A stretch of DNA of 64,000 bases, taken from assembly GCA_045639325.1 (NCBI GenBank), contig JAZUCU010000024.1, positions 36,711 to 100,710 on the forward strand, read 5' to 3'. Position 1 is the first letter of the stretch, and every line of letters starts with the position of its first letter. This document shows positions 9,184-17,490 of this stretch, in pieces. A model generated the notes under the pieces. The model had not been told where the DNA came from. It did no database searches and worked only from the letters and a program-made list of their open reading frames with translations. The position numbers were made by a program, and so were the translations under genes. Source of the stretch: RGIG8244 sp045639325. Lineage in GTDB: Bacteria > Verrucomicrobiota > Lentisphaeria > Victivallales > UBA1829.

Positions 9184-9203
9184 GCAGAGAAAAAAATCTC
9201 TGC
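9184..9203 (-). promoter_or_regulatory. Hairpin at the 5' end of the glycosidase transcript
   Basis: GCAGAGA (9184-9190) and TCTCTGC (9197-9203) are perfect inverted repeats around six A/T bases. They fall at about +2 to +21 of the predicted minus-strand transcript. It may stabilise the mRNA or be bound by a regulator. Confidence 0.45.
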
Positions 9204-9211
9204 TATATTAT

Positions 9212-9239
9212 AATGTACACAGTATCAGGAAATATTCAA
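9212..9239 (-). promoter_or_regulatory. Promoter of the pilin-tailed glycosidase gene
   Basis: Minus-strand TTGAAT (9234-9239) and TACATT (9212-9217), 16-bp spacer. It lies in the 163-base region shared with the divergent araC gene at 9288. Confidence 0.5.
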
Positions 9240-9287
9240 TCTTGATTCGGAATATAATATCGAACAATTGTGCCAAAGTATAGAACA

Positions 9288-10139
9288 ATGATGATAGAAC
9301 GTAAAAGAATCCTCTATATGCCGGGGCGAACGCAGCGTTATTTGCAGCTGGGGTGTCAGATTTCGGAATTCGGATATTTGCCCGATCAGGTTCCGATGAA
9401 CAGAAACCGTACTCTCAACGCCCTGTTTTTCTGCATTATTCTGTGCAGTGACGGCAAGGGGAGGGCACTGATCAATGGCATGCCTGTCAACAGTAGATTT
9501 TCTCCTCCGTTTCTCACTATTCATACGCCGGGGACGGTTCTCCATACGGTTCAGCCGTCTCTGCACGATGAAATTTATTTCAGTTATTCCGGAGAAAATG
9601 CGGAAAATATGATGAAGATGGGCTTTCAGAGCGGACATTTTGAGGTGACTCCGGAAATCAGTGATATTATAGCCCGGATCCGGAGCAATTTGTGCTTGCC
9701 CGATTCGCCCGGTAAAGCGGATATGATGGATCTGCTGGCATTGCAATTACTGGTTGCCATCCGGGAATCGAAAGAAATGTGTTCGGAGAAATATCGGGAA
9801 GATGGAACACGATTTCCCGAGCTGACCAATTATCTGGAAATGCATTATCTGGAAAATCCGTCCTTATCGTTTCTGCTCCACAAATTCGGATTTTCCCGGC
9901 GGACATTTTTCCGTTTATGGAAGAAGAAATATACTTGTTCTTATACCGAATTTCTGAATGAATTGAAATTGAAGCATGGCGAGAGTCTTCTGGTAACGAC
10001 TAATTTATCGGTGGAAGAAATCGCCCAGCAATGTGCATTTGCATCGGCAACTTATTTTATCCGGCGTTTCAAAAGTTATTACGGGGCGACACCGGTCGTA
10101 TACAAAAAGCTCCGTCTGGCAGAAAAAATCCTGCAATAA
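9288..10139 (+). CDS. AraC-family transcriptional regulator
   Basis: About 283 residues. The N-terminal half is a cupin-like effector domain (MPVNSRFSPPFLTIHTPGTVLHTV). The C-terminal half has two helix-turn-helix motifs, the first with LSFLLHKFGFSRRTFFRLWKKKY and the second with SVEEIAQQCAFASATYFIRRFKSYYGATP, a typical AraC signature. A GTG at 9270 is possible, but ATG 9288 or 9291 is more likely; no strong ribosome-binding site separates them. It is divergent from the GH39-like gene, the usual arrangement for an AraC regulator and its target, so it is the best candidate controller of 7001-9124. Effector unknown. Confidence 0.88.
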   Translation: MMIERKRILYMPGRTQRYLQLGCQISEFGYLPDQVPMNRNRTLNALFFCIILCSDGKGRALINGMPVNSRFSPPFLTIHTPGTVLHTVQPSLHDEIYFSYSGENAENMMKMGFQSGHFEVTPEISDIIARIRSNLCLPDSPGKADMMDLLALQLLVAIRESKEMCSEKYREDGTRFPELTNYLEMHYLENPSLSFLLHKFGFSRRTFFRLWKKKYTCSYTEFLNELKLKHGESLLVTTNLSVEEIAQQCAFASATYFIRRFKSYYGATPVVYKKLRLAEKILQ

Positions 10140-10210
10140 TCATCTTGTATTTTTCCTTTTTACATTTATATTACAGCAAACAGCAAACAGCAAAAGAAAG
10201 GTTGATAATT

Positions 10211-11320
10211 ATGAGTAAATCCAAGGTTTATTTTACTGATTTCCGTACTGAATTTCATGGCAGAAGTTTATTGCATAAAATGCAGCGTCTTATGAAAAAA
10301 GCCGGATTTGAATCCATGGATCTGGAAGACAAATTCGTCGCCATCAAAATGCATTTCGGCGAAGTCGGTAATCTGGCATTTCTCCGTCCGAATTATGCAA
10401 AAGCGGTCGCCGATTATGTAAAAGAGCTGGGCGGCAAACCTTACCTGACCGATTGTAATACTCTCTATGTCGGCGGCAGACGCAATGCGCTGGATCATCT
10501 GGATACCGCCGCGCTGAACGGATTCTCCATGGTTTCCACCGGATGCCAGATTCTGATCGGCGATGGGTTGAAAGGGGATGATGAATTGAATGTGCCGGTC
10601 CCCAACGGAAAACATTTCAAAACGGCAAAAATCGGCAGAGCGGTTATGGATGCCGATGTGTTTATCAGTTTGACTCACTTCAAAGGTCATGAGAAAATGG
10701 GCATTGGCGGTGTCATCAAGAATATCGGTATGGGCTGCGGTTCCCGTGCCGGTAAAATGGAAATGCACAGCGATGGCAAGCCGGTTGTAGATGATGATTG
10801 CGTCGGTTGCGGCATTTGTGCAAAACATTGTGCTTTCCATGCGCTGAAACTGGATGCTGCGGCAAAGAAAATGACCATTGACCATAATCTTTGTGCCGGT
10901 TGCGGACGTTGTATCAATGTCTGCCCGAAAGATGCGCTGGTTGCCACCTGGGGACAGCATGATAAAATTCTGGATGAAAAGACAGCGGAATATGCAGCTG
11001 CCGTGTTGGCGGGACGTCCTCATTTCCACATCAGTCTGCTTTGTGATATTACGCCGAATTGTGACTGTCACGGAGAAAATGATGCTGCGATTCTGCCGGA
11101 TATCGGTATTCTTGCCGGCTTTGACCCGGTTGCGTTGGATGTTGCGGCGTGCGACCTGTGTAATAAAGCACCGCGTCTGCACAATTCCTGGCTGGATGAC
11201 TGTCCGGAAACGGATGATGTATTCAATGATGCCCATGACAATACCCATTGGCGTGATACCATTGATTATGCGGTTTCCATCGGTCTGGGCAGTGATCAGT
11301 ATGAATTGATTCCGCTTTGA
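10211..11320 (+). CDS. DUF362 protein with two 4Fe-4S ferredoxin motifs
   Basis: A 369-residue iron-sulfur protein. The N-terminal DUF362 domain (about 1-180) is followed by two ferredoxin motifs, CVGCGICAKHCAFHAL and CAGCGRCINVCPKDAL (about 195-245). A second DUF362 segment contains further cysteines (CDITPNCDCHGEND and ACDLCNK). Proteins of this kind are frequent in anaerobes and are presumed electron carriers or redox enzymes; their substrates are largely unknown. I start at ATG 10211 after GAAAGG; upstream in-frame sequence covers the end of the previous araC gene and is unlikely to be translated. The gene stands alone between the araC gene and a promoter-bearing gap. Confidence 0.85.
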   Translation: MSKSKVYFTDFRTEFHGRSLLHKMQRLMKKAGFESMDLEDKFVAIKMHFGEVGNLAFLRPNYAKAVADYVKELGGKPYLTDCNTLYVGGRRNALDHLDTAALNGFSMVSTGCQILIGDGLKGDDELNVPVPNGKHFKTAKIGRAVMDADVFISLTHFKGHEKMGIGGVIKNIGMGCGSRAGKMEMHSDGKPVVDDDCVGCGICAKHCAFHALKLDAAAKKMTIDHNLCAGCGRCINVCPKDALVATWGQHDKILDEKTAEYAAAVLAGRPHFHISLLCDITPNCDCHGENDAAILPDIGILAGFDPVALDVAACDLCNKAPRLHNSWLDDCPETDDVFNDAHDNTHWRDTIDYAVSIGLGSDQYELIPL

Positions 11321-11358
11321 TTTATAGCCAAAAAGTTAAAAAAAAGTTGCTTTTATAC

Positions 11359-11386
11359 TTGACTTTTTCCATAAACTGGTTAATAG
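11359..11386 (+). promoter_or_regulatory. Promoter of the secreted DUF4838 gene pair
   Basis: TTGACT (11359-11364) and TAATAG (11381-11386) with a 16-bp spacer. The first gene has a strong AAAGGAG ribosome-binding site. Confidence 0.55.
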
Positions 11387-11440
11387 TACTTAACTGATAA
11401 AAAACATAACAACATAAATTGCAGAGAAAGGAGAATAAAA

Positions 11441-12331
11441 ATGAAACACTTTGCAATGCTTACACTTGTTGCCGCAACCGCCCTTACCGGTGTTTATGCT
11501 GCGGATCTCGCCCCTGTCAAATCCACAGTAAAACAGGTTTATGTTTATCAGCCGGAAAAATATTCTGTCCGTCAGGGCGGTACGATTTCCAATCAGTTCA
11601 ATACCTATTTGCTTACTGTGACGGTTTCCAAACCGATGGGTAACAAACCTCCGCAGCTTCAGTTTGATATCTCCGCCGGTAATTTCGGTTTCAATCCGCT
11701 GATCAACCCCCTGCGTATCACGGTCAACGATATTGCTCTGAGTAAACTTTCTGTTAAAGCAGAAGATTTCACTGCCTGGAAAGATGGCGATAAAGCCGGT
11801 ACACAGTTGAAGCTTAACTTCGACGGTGCAAAATATACTCTGATCAGCTACATGCGCCCCGATTCTCCGGTTCTGTGGATGACTTTGAAAGCAGACCCCT
11901 CCAGCGTTGAACCCACAGAAACTTTGACGATTCAGGTTTCCAACCTGACATCCAACCTCGTCCGCGTCAACAAAAAGATAGCCTGGATCGGTGCTTATCA
12001 GCGTGAATTCATCACTCCGACCCGTACATTGAAACAGCAGGTAAAAGAATATGTCCTGACTCCGGCAGAAAATGAGATCACATTCACAGACAAAATCTTT
12101 GACGGCTCTGCAAAAGATAAAGGTGCAGGTCCCACCTGGTTCCAGTTCGATTCTTCTGTTGTTACAAAAGCAACGGTTACTGTCCGTAACGAATGGGTGA
12201 ATGTCGTCAAAATGACCGTGAAACCGGATGCAAAGGAATTCAAGTTCGCTTACTGGCAGCAGAAGCCCGCCATTTCCAATGCTGATTTCCAGAAGAAACT
12301 CAAAGAAGAAAAGAAAGCATTCACCCGCTGA
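11441..12331 (+). CDS. Secreted protein of unknown family, paired with a DUF4838 protein
   Basis: A 296-residue protein with a clear signal peptide (1-20, ending VYA before ADLAP). The mature part is predicted to be mostly beta strands, with evenly spaced aromatic residues, and ends in a highly basic, Lys-rich helix. No catalytic motif or cysteine framework is seen, so a binding or structural role is more likely than an enzymatic one. AAAGGAG precedes ATG 11441. It lies 29 bases before the DUF4838 gene and shares its promoter, which suggests the two proteins act on the same extracytoplasmic glycan. Confidence 0.75.
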   Translation: MKHFAMLTLVAATALTGVYAADLAPVKSTVKQVYVYQPEKYSVRQGGTISNQFNTYLLTVTVSKPMGNKPPQLQFDISAGNFGFNPLINPLRITVNDIALSKLSVKAEDFTAWKDGDKAGTQLKLNFDGAKYTLISYMRPDSPVLWMTLKADPSSVEPTETLTIQVSNLTSNLVRVNKKIAWIGAYQREFITPTRTLKQQVKEYVLTPAENEITFTDKIFDGSAKDKGAGPTWFQFDSSVVTKATVTVRNEWVNVVKMTVKPDAKEFKFAYWQQKPAISNADFQKKLKEEKKAFTR

Positions 12332-12360
12332 TTTGCTTTATCTGAAGAAAGATTTTACTG

Positions 12361-14904
12361 ATGAAAATTAAAAATTTACTTCTTGCGGCAGTCGCTCTTT
12401 CTGCCGCAACGGTGTGGTCGTATGACCTCAAGACTGTGGAACTTGTTCCGGTCAAGTTTGAAAAAGCTCCGTCCCATGCACCCGTCAAGATGGTGGAGAA
12501 TGGTAAATTGAATTTTGCCATTGTTGCCGACTTGAAGGCGGAAAAACGTATGCGTGCAGCAAAAAAATCCCGTTCGGAAGAATCCATAGCTCCCGCGATT
12601 GAGATTTTGACGGAAGCGATTGAAAAATGTACGGGTGTCAAGCCTCAGGTGTTGGACATCAAAGATGCGGCCAAGGCGAAATATATGATCGTTCTTGGTG
12701 ACAACGCAATCACCCGTGCAAATGGCATTGACGTCAAGAAGCTGCCCACACAGGGATTTGCCATCAAGACCTTTAATAAAGGTATTATCATTGCCGGTTA
12801 TGATACGGCTCTGATCAATGGCTGGAACACCAAGCCGTTGGAACACAAAGGTTCCAGCACCGGTACAAAGTATGGTGCTTATGACTTTGTGGAACGTTTT
12901 CTGGAAGTCCGTTACTTCTTCCCGGGGCAATACGGAACCATCTGGCCGAAAGTCAAAAATCTGACGTTGAAGCCGGTTTATTACACGGATGCGCCGTACT
13001 TCGATCAGCGTAACGGTATTTTCTATCTCGGTTTGGGATTTGCGAAAGCCGCCGGTAAAAAATTCTGGCAGGAATATCTGGGCGAAATTACCAAAAAAGA
13101 TGCGATCTTCTGGGATCGTTGGCGTATGGGCGGCACATCATCCGCAGGCGGTTCCCATTCTCCGCGTCCGGAAATGATTGCAAAAGCCTATCCGGACAAA
13201 CTGGAAAAGATTTTCTATAAATCCCCTGCCGGCAATTTCTGGTATAACCCCAAAGCTCACATCGGTAATTATTATGACGTCGTGAACCTGGATTTTGCAG
13301 ACATCCTGATTGATGGTGCGAAGAAATATTATGCATCCAATGGTAAGGATAACAAGTACGGTTTCTCCGGCTGCAATCTCAGCTATTTCTCCTTCGGTAT
13401 GTGCGATACGCTTCTGCCCGATACCGATGTGATCAATCATCCGGTCGTCAAAAAACTCGGTCTGATGACACAGAAAGATTTGGACCGTAATAAATTTTAT
13501 GCAGGCACAACGGGTGACAATGCCGGTATGGCAAATATCTATGCCCGTTTCCACCAGTATCTGGCAAAACGTCTGCAGAAAGAACTCCCGGGTGTCAAAC
13601 TGTATATTATGGCATATTACAATGCCCAGTTTGCAGGTACCGATCCCCGTTGGATTCTGCCTCCGAATACAGAAGTCAACCTCTGTCTCGGTTCCATGCC
13701 CAACAATACACGCAATAAAGTGATTGCAGAGAAAGCGGTTCAGGTTGCCAAAGAATGGTATGAATCTCTCGGTAACCGCCCGGTTCAGAAAATGTGGCTT
13801 TATGCGGGAACGGATCCGTTTGTTCAGGCCGTGAACGGGGAATTTGTCGGCGACATTCCCAAACTGTTCGGCAAATATATGGGTACGACCTCTCTGTTCT
13901 TTGACCATTGTACAGGTTCTCCGGGTAACTACTGGTTCTTCTATTATTCCTATTATGCCGCCTATCGCTCCATGTGGAATCCGAATTGGAATGCAGCTGC
14001 CGCGATTGATGCACACTGGGCAAAATTCTATGGCAAGGAAGCGGGTAAATATCTGCTCCAGTTCCACAAACATTTGCGCTATTGCTTCGAAAAATATGCC
14101 ACAACCGGTACCGAAACGGTTAAATCAATTGTTTATCCGGCACCGGAAATTCACAAATTGAAAGACCTGCTGGCGAAAGCAGAGAAAGCGATCAACCCCG
14201 GTTCTGTTGAAGCAAAACGTTTCAAACTCTTTGCTGCTCCCTGGGAAAAAGCATTTGATAAAGTATTGAATCAGCTTTCCTATGAACGCCCGATTCATAA
14301 CGTTTATCAGTTGCTCCGTAATGAAAAAGTTACAATCGACGGTAAAGGCACTGAAAAATTCTGGGCAAAAGCTCAGAACATGAAACTGATGGATCCCAAG
14401 GGAACCACAACCCCGGTCAAATATCCTGCCGATATCAAACTCGCATGGGATAAACAAGGGATCTACGGTTTGTTTACTATGAAACACAGCCCGATTATGG
14501 CGGATCCCAAGAAAGATTTGTTTGTCAATGACAACTTTGAATTCTTCCTTTCTCCCGGCATGAAGCTGGAAGTGGAATACCAGTTTGTCTTCGACGCATT
14601 GAAACAGACCTTCTTTGGCACCAAACGTCATCTGCCGATTCCACAGCCATTTGACAGTTATTGGAAAGTCAAAGGCTTCAAGCTGGAATGTACACATGGC
14701 AAGGACTTCTTCACTGCAGAATTCTTTGTCCCGTATTCTGCACTGAATGAAAAAGCCCCGAACGTGTACGATACCTGGCATTGTAACGTTGTCCGCAACA
14801 AATTCTCCGTGCCCCGCGAATACAGCGGTACTTCCATGACTCTTGGCAACAACCACAATATGAGCATGTACGGTATCATCAAGTTCGCCGGTAAAGGGGA
14901 ATAA
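12361..14904 (+). CDS. Secreted DUF4838-family protein with CBM9-like C-terminus
   Basis: An 847-residue exported protein with a signal peptide (1-20, MKIKNLLLAAVALSAA). Residues about 25-210 form a GH20b/alpha-glucuronidase-like N-terminal domain (ending YGAYDFVERFLEVRYFFPG). Residues about 220-600 are a DUF4838-type TIM barrel, a family common in Lentisphaerota and Bacteroidota and thought to hold glycoside hydrolases. Residues about 658-845 resemble CBM9 (TIDGKGTEKFWAKA, then DNFEFFLSPG). Such proteins are presumed to cleave or bind complex glycans outside the cytoplasm. It is the second gene after 11441-12331 and is followed by a strong terminator. Catalytic residues are not established, so the reaction stays open. 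Confidence 0.85.
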   Translation: MKIKNLLLAAVALSAATVWSYDLKTVELVPVKFEKAPSHAPVKMVENGKLNFAIVADLKAEKRMRAAKKSRSEESIAPAIEILTEAIEKCTGVKPQVLDIKDAAKAKYMIVLGDNAITRANGIDVKKLPTQGFAIKTFNKGIIIAGYDTALINGWNTKPLEHKGSSTGTKYGAYDFVERFLEVRYFFPGQYGTIWPKVKNLTLKPVYYTDAPYFDQRNGIFYLGLGFAKAAGKKFWQEYLGEITKKDAIFWDRWRMGGTSSAGGSHSPRPEMIAKAYPDKLEKIFYKSPAGNFWYNPKAHIGNYYDVVNLDFADILIDGAKKYYASNGKDNKYGFSGCNLSYFSFGMCDTLLPDTDVINHPVVKKLGLMTQKDLDRNKFYAGTTGDNAGMANIYARFHQYLAKRLQKELPGVKLYIMAYYNAQFAGTDPRWILPPNTEVNLCLGSMPNNTRNKVIAEKAVQVAKEWYESLGNRPVQKMWLYAGTDPFVQAVNGEFVGDIPKLFGKYMGTTSLFFDHCTGSPGNYWFFYYSYYAAYRSMWNPNWNAAAAIDAHWAKFYGKEAGKYLLQFHKHLRYCFEKYATTGTETVKSIVYPAPEIHKLKDLLAKAEKAINPGSVEAKRFKLFAAPWEKAFDKVLNQLSYERPIHNVYQLLRNEKVTIDGKGTEKFWAKAQNMKLMDPKGTTTPVKYPADIKLAWDKQGIYGLFTMKHSPIMADPKKDLFVNDNFEFFLSPGMKLEVEYQFVFDALKQTFFGTKRHLPIPQPFDSYWKVKGFKLECTHGKDFFTAEFFVPYSALNEKAPNVYDTWHCNVVRNKFSVPREYSGTSMTLGNNHNMSMYGIIKFAGKGE

Positions 14905-14930
14905 ATATCACTTTTAATTGTTAAAGTGGA

Positions 14931-14962
14931 AAACTCTCTGTGTTTTTGCAGAGAGTTTTTTT
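14931..14962 (+). terminator. Rho-independent terminator after the DUF4838 gene
   Basis: Perfect 10-bp stem (14931-14940 with 14949-14958), eight-base loop, T-rich tail. Confidence 0.85.
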
Positions 14963-14970
14963 ATTTTTAC

Positions 14971-14998
14971 TTGCTTTTTCCAAAAGAGCTGTTACATT
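14971..14998 (+). promoter_or_regulatory. Promoter of the TIM-barrel gene at 15049
   Basis: TTGCTT (14971-14976) and TACATT (14993-14998), 16-bp spacer, directly after the terminator. Confidence 0.55.
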
Positions 14999-15048
14999 AG
15001 CAACAATCACAATATTGTAGAATCATTTAAAATAGAAAGGCTCAAAAG

Positions 15049-17223
15049 ATGACCCTTCCTGATATTCCTGATAAAACTTGTACGCCGATTGCATTGAATC
15101 ATTTTCCTACACGCTGGCAGGCGGTGTTGTGGCGGAATTATTCCTATTTTACATTGGAAAAACTGGCAGCGTTGCTGAAATGTCAGGTGAATGACCTGAA
15201 AGATGCCGCAGTCAAAATGGGACTTCCTGCCGTTCAGCCGCCGATTGGTACCTGGCAGAAAGATGGATATATCACGATCCTGCGCGACAACTGGCATTTG
15301 CTTCCTTATGAACAAATCATGGAATTGCTGGAATGGTCACAGGATCGTTTTGTCTATGCGTTGCGGGAAGAAGACTTCCTCTGGGGTAAACTCGGCGGCA
15401 TGAAGCCGGAATGTGAAATGGTCCAATACGCCCCGCTGACTCCGGAACAGGAAGCCGCGACCGAAGTTTTCCGTAACAGCTGGCAGAAATATGTCAAGGC
15501 GGAGGATTACGGTTATCAGGAACAGCCCTTTGCATTCCGGGATCAATACCGTACCTTCTTCCCCATTGCAGGCAAGAAAAGCCCCTTTGATCTCTGTTTT
15601 GTTCATTCTTACGCTGCAACTTGCGGTGACGTTCTTCTGGATATTGAATCCCGTGACCCGGTTCCGGAAAATCTGTTGAAAGAATATGCCGCCCAGGGGG
15701 TGAATGGTATCTGGTTCCACGCCTTGCTGTATCGTCTGCATCCAGTTGCCGGTTCCGAAGAATTTTCGGAAGGTTATGAGATCCGCCTTGCCAATTTGCA
15801 GAAGATCGTAGCCCGTTGTAAAAAATATGGCATCGGTTTGTATCTGTATCTGAATGAACCCCGTGGTATGACGGATGGATTTTATCAGAAGAATCCGGAT
15901 TGGCGCGGTATCACGGCGAATGCGGAAAGACTCATTTATGCCAACTGCGTCAGTAAAGGTGCGGTTTTGACATGGATGGAAGATGCGTTGTATAACATCT
16001 TCAAAAAAGTGCCTGATCTTGCCGGTACATTCCTGATTACCATGTCGGAAAATCAGACTCATTGCAATTCCGGTCATAAGATCGATCTTTGTCCTCTGTG
16101 CAGCAAACGTCATGGCTCCGAATTGATTGCAGATATTGCGGTTGCAGCGGAGCGCGGGATTCACCGGGCCTCTCCCGATGCTGTCCTGATGATGTCCGAC
16201 TGGGCATGGGCGGAAAAGAATTTTGACCATGAATGTATCTTCCGCAAAAAAGTGATTGACCGTCTCCCGAAAGATGCCTGGTATTTGTGCATCAGCGAAT
16301 GGGGTAAGGAAATTCATGTCGGCGGCGTCCGCAACGATGTGTTTGACTATTCCATTTCCCAGGTCGGCCCCTCCGATGAAGTGCGGGAAGCTATCCGTTA
16401 CGCAAAAGAAAAAGGCTTGAAAGTTGCGGCAAAGATTCAGGCAAACAATTCCTGGGAACTTTCCGGTGTGCCTTATATTCCAGTGCCTCATCTGGTGGAA
16501 GAACACATCAATAACCTGAAAGAATTGGGCGTTGACGGCTTGATGATGAGCTGGACTCATGGCGGTTATCCGGGGGGCAATCTGGCATTGATCCACAGCA
16601 CTGCAGATCAATTGGTGCAGGAAAACTTCCATCCGGAAGCGGCGCAGATCATTACAAAATGCCTGAAAGATTTTTCCGCAGCATTCCGCCATTTTCCGTT
16701 CGACGTCGGAACCATGTACCGGAGTCCGGTGAATGCCGGGGCGAGAAATCTGCTTCATCTGCAGGATACCGGTTTCAAATCGACCATGGTCGGTTATCCC
16801 TACGATGACTTGAAGGGATGGCGTTCCGTCTATCCGGAAGATATTTTTGAAGATCATTTCCGGATGGTGACGGAAGGCTGGTCTGGGGCGTTGAAGGAAT
16901 TGGAAGCGGCATCAAGCTGTATTCAGGAAACGGAACGGGAGCTGTATGTTGAGATCCTCTCCATGGCACAGGGCTCCTTTGCGCATTTGCAGAGTACCTA
17001 TCTGCAAACATGCTTTATCCGCCGCCGCAATGCCGGTGACGTGGAAGGTATGAAGAAGTATGCCCGTGAGGAATTGGAAAATACACTTGCGTTGTATTCT
17101 CTGATGCGGCGGGATTCCCGTGTTGGCTTTGAATCCAGCAACCATTATTACTATTCTCTCCAGTCCATTCTGGAAAAGATCGTGAATTGCGAAACGATCC
17201 TTGCCGAATTGGATAAAAACTGA
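15049..17223 (+). CDS. Cytoplasmic TIM-barrel glycosidase-like protein with HTH-like N-terminal repeats
   Basis: A 724-residue protein without a signal peptide. The first 116 residues contain two similar helical units, FTLEKLAALLKCQVNDLKDA (35-54) and PYEQIMELLEWSQDRFVYAL (86-105), that look like helix-turn-helix repeats. A TIM-barrel domain follows (about 175-560). A loop at 331-351 (TMSENQTHC, then DLCPLC) resembles the catalytic loop plus zinc-knuckle-like cysteines of GH20/DUF4838-type enzymes, with Glu334 a candidate acid. The C-terminus is helical. I do not recognise the exact family; a role in intracellular glycan processing is inferred from the fold and the neighbouring DUF4838 and AraC genes. 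It has its own promoter and stands as a single transcription unit. Confidence 0.75.
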   Translation: MTLPDIPDKTCTPIALNHFPTRWQAVLWRNYSYFTLEKLAALLKCQVNDLKDAAVKMGLPAVQPPIGTWQKDGYITILRDNWHLLPYEQIMELLEWSQDRFVYALREEDFLWGKLGGMKPECEMVQYAPLTPEQEAATEVFRNSWQKYVKAEDYGYQEQPFAFRDQYRTFFPIAGKKSPFDLCFVHSYAATCGDVLLDIESRDPVPENLLKEYAAQGVNGIWFHALLYRLHPVAGSEEFSEGYEIRLANLQKIVARCKKYGIGLYLYLNEPRGMTDGFYQKNPDWRGITANAERLIYANCVSKGAVLTWMEDALYNIFKKVPDLAGTFLITMSENQTHCNSGHKIDLCPLCSKRHGSELIADIAVAAERGIHRASPDAVLMMSDWAWAEKNFDHECIFRKKVIDRLPKDAWYLCISEWGKEIHVGGVRNDVFDYSISQVGPSDEVREAIRYAKEKGLKVAAKIQANNSWELSGVPYIPVPHLVEEHINNLKELGVDGLMMSWTHGGYPGGNLALIHSTADQLVQENFHPEAAQIITKCLKDFSAAFRHFPFDVGTMYRSPVNAGARNLLHLQDTGFKSTMVGYPYDDLKGWRSVYPEDIFEDHFRMVTEGWSGALKELEAASSCIQETERELYVEILSMAQGSFAHLQSTYLQTCFIRRRNAGDVEGMKKYAREELENTLALYSLMRRDSRVGFESSNHYYYSLQSILEKIVNCETILAELDKN

Positions 17224-17232
17224 GAATGAGTG

Positions 17233-17272
17233 TTTTCCGGCGGTCTCATTTATGGTCCGGGCCGCCGGAAAA
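17233..17272 (+). other. Strong stem-loop without a T tract
   Basis: Perfect 11-bp stem (17233-17243 with 17262-17272) and an 18-base loop, 9 bases after the stop of the TIM-barrel gene. No T run follows, so it may be a 3'-end-protecting hairpin, not an intrinsic terminator. The rest of 17273-17490 is AT-rich and holds only the proS promoter. Confidence 0.6.
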
Positions 17273-17358
17273 GCCCTGATAAACGTTTGATTTTTGCTTT
17301 TAAGGACTGCAAAACGAAAAATAACTGCGAAAAAATACATAAATAATAATAAAAAATC

Positions 17359-17386
17359 TTGAAAAAAACGATTTTTGATGTATCTT
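17359..17386 (+). promoter_or_regulatory. Promoter of the proS operon
   Basis: TTGAAA (17359-17364) and TATCTT (17381-17386) with a 16-bp spacer, giving a leader of about 100 bases before proS. Confidence 0.5.
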
Positions 17387-17490
17387 ACCTGAGTAATAAA
17401 ATAATTTTGCGGAAATTAGTGATATCTTTAGCCGTTTAAAAAGATGGAAAATGGTTTCCGTGACGAACAAAAACTCAAGGATTCGAACGT

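Noticed and set aside
10031..10210. Long N-terminal extension of the DUF362 protein
   Set aside because: It overlaps the araC gene and has no ribosome-binding site; the conserved domain starts at 10211.
12361..14904. Alpha-glucuronidase of GH67
   Set aside because: Only the N-terminal domain resembles GH67; the GH67 catalytic motifs are not seen, and DUF4838 fits the central part.
17224..17490. T-box or other riboswitch before proS
   Set aside because: Only one simple hairpin is present, with no T-box motif and no anti-terminator pairing.
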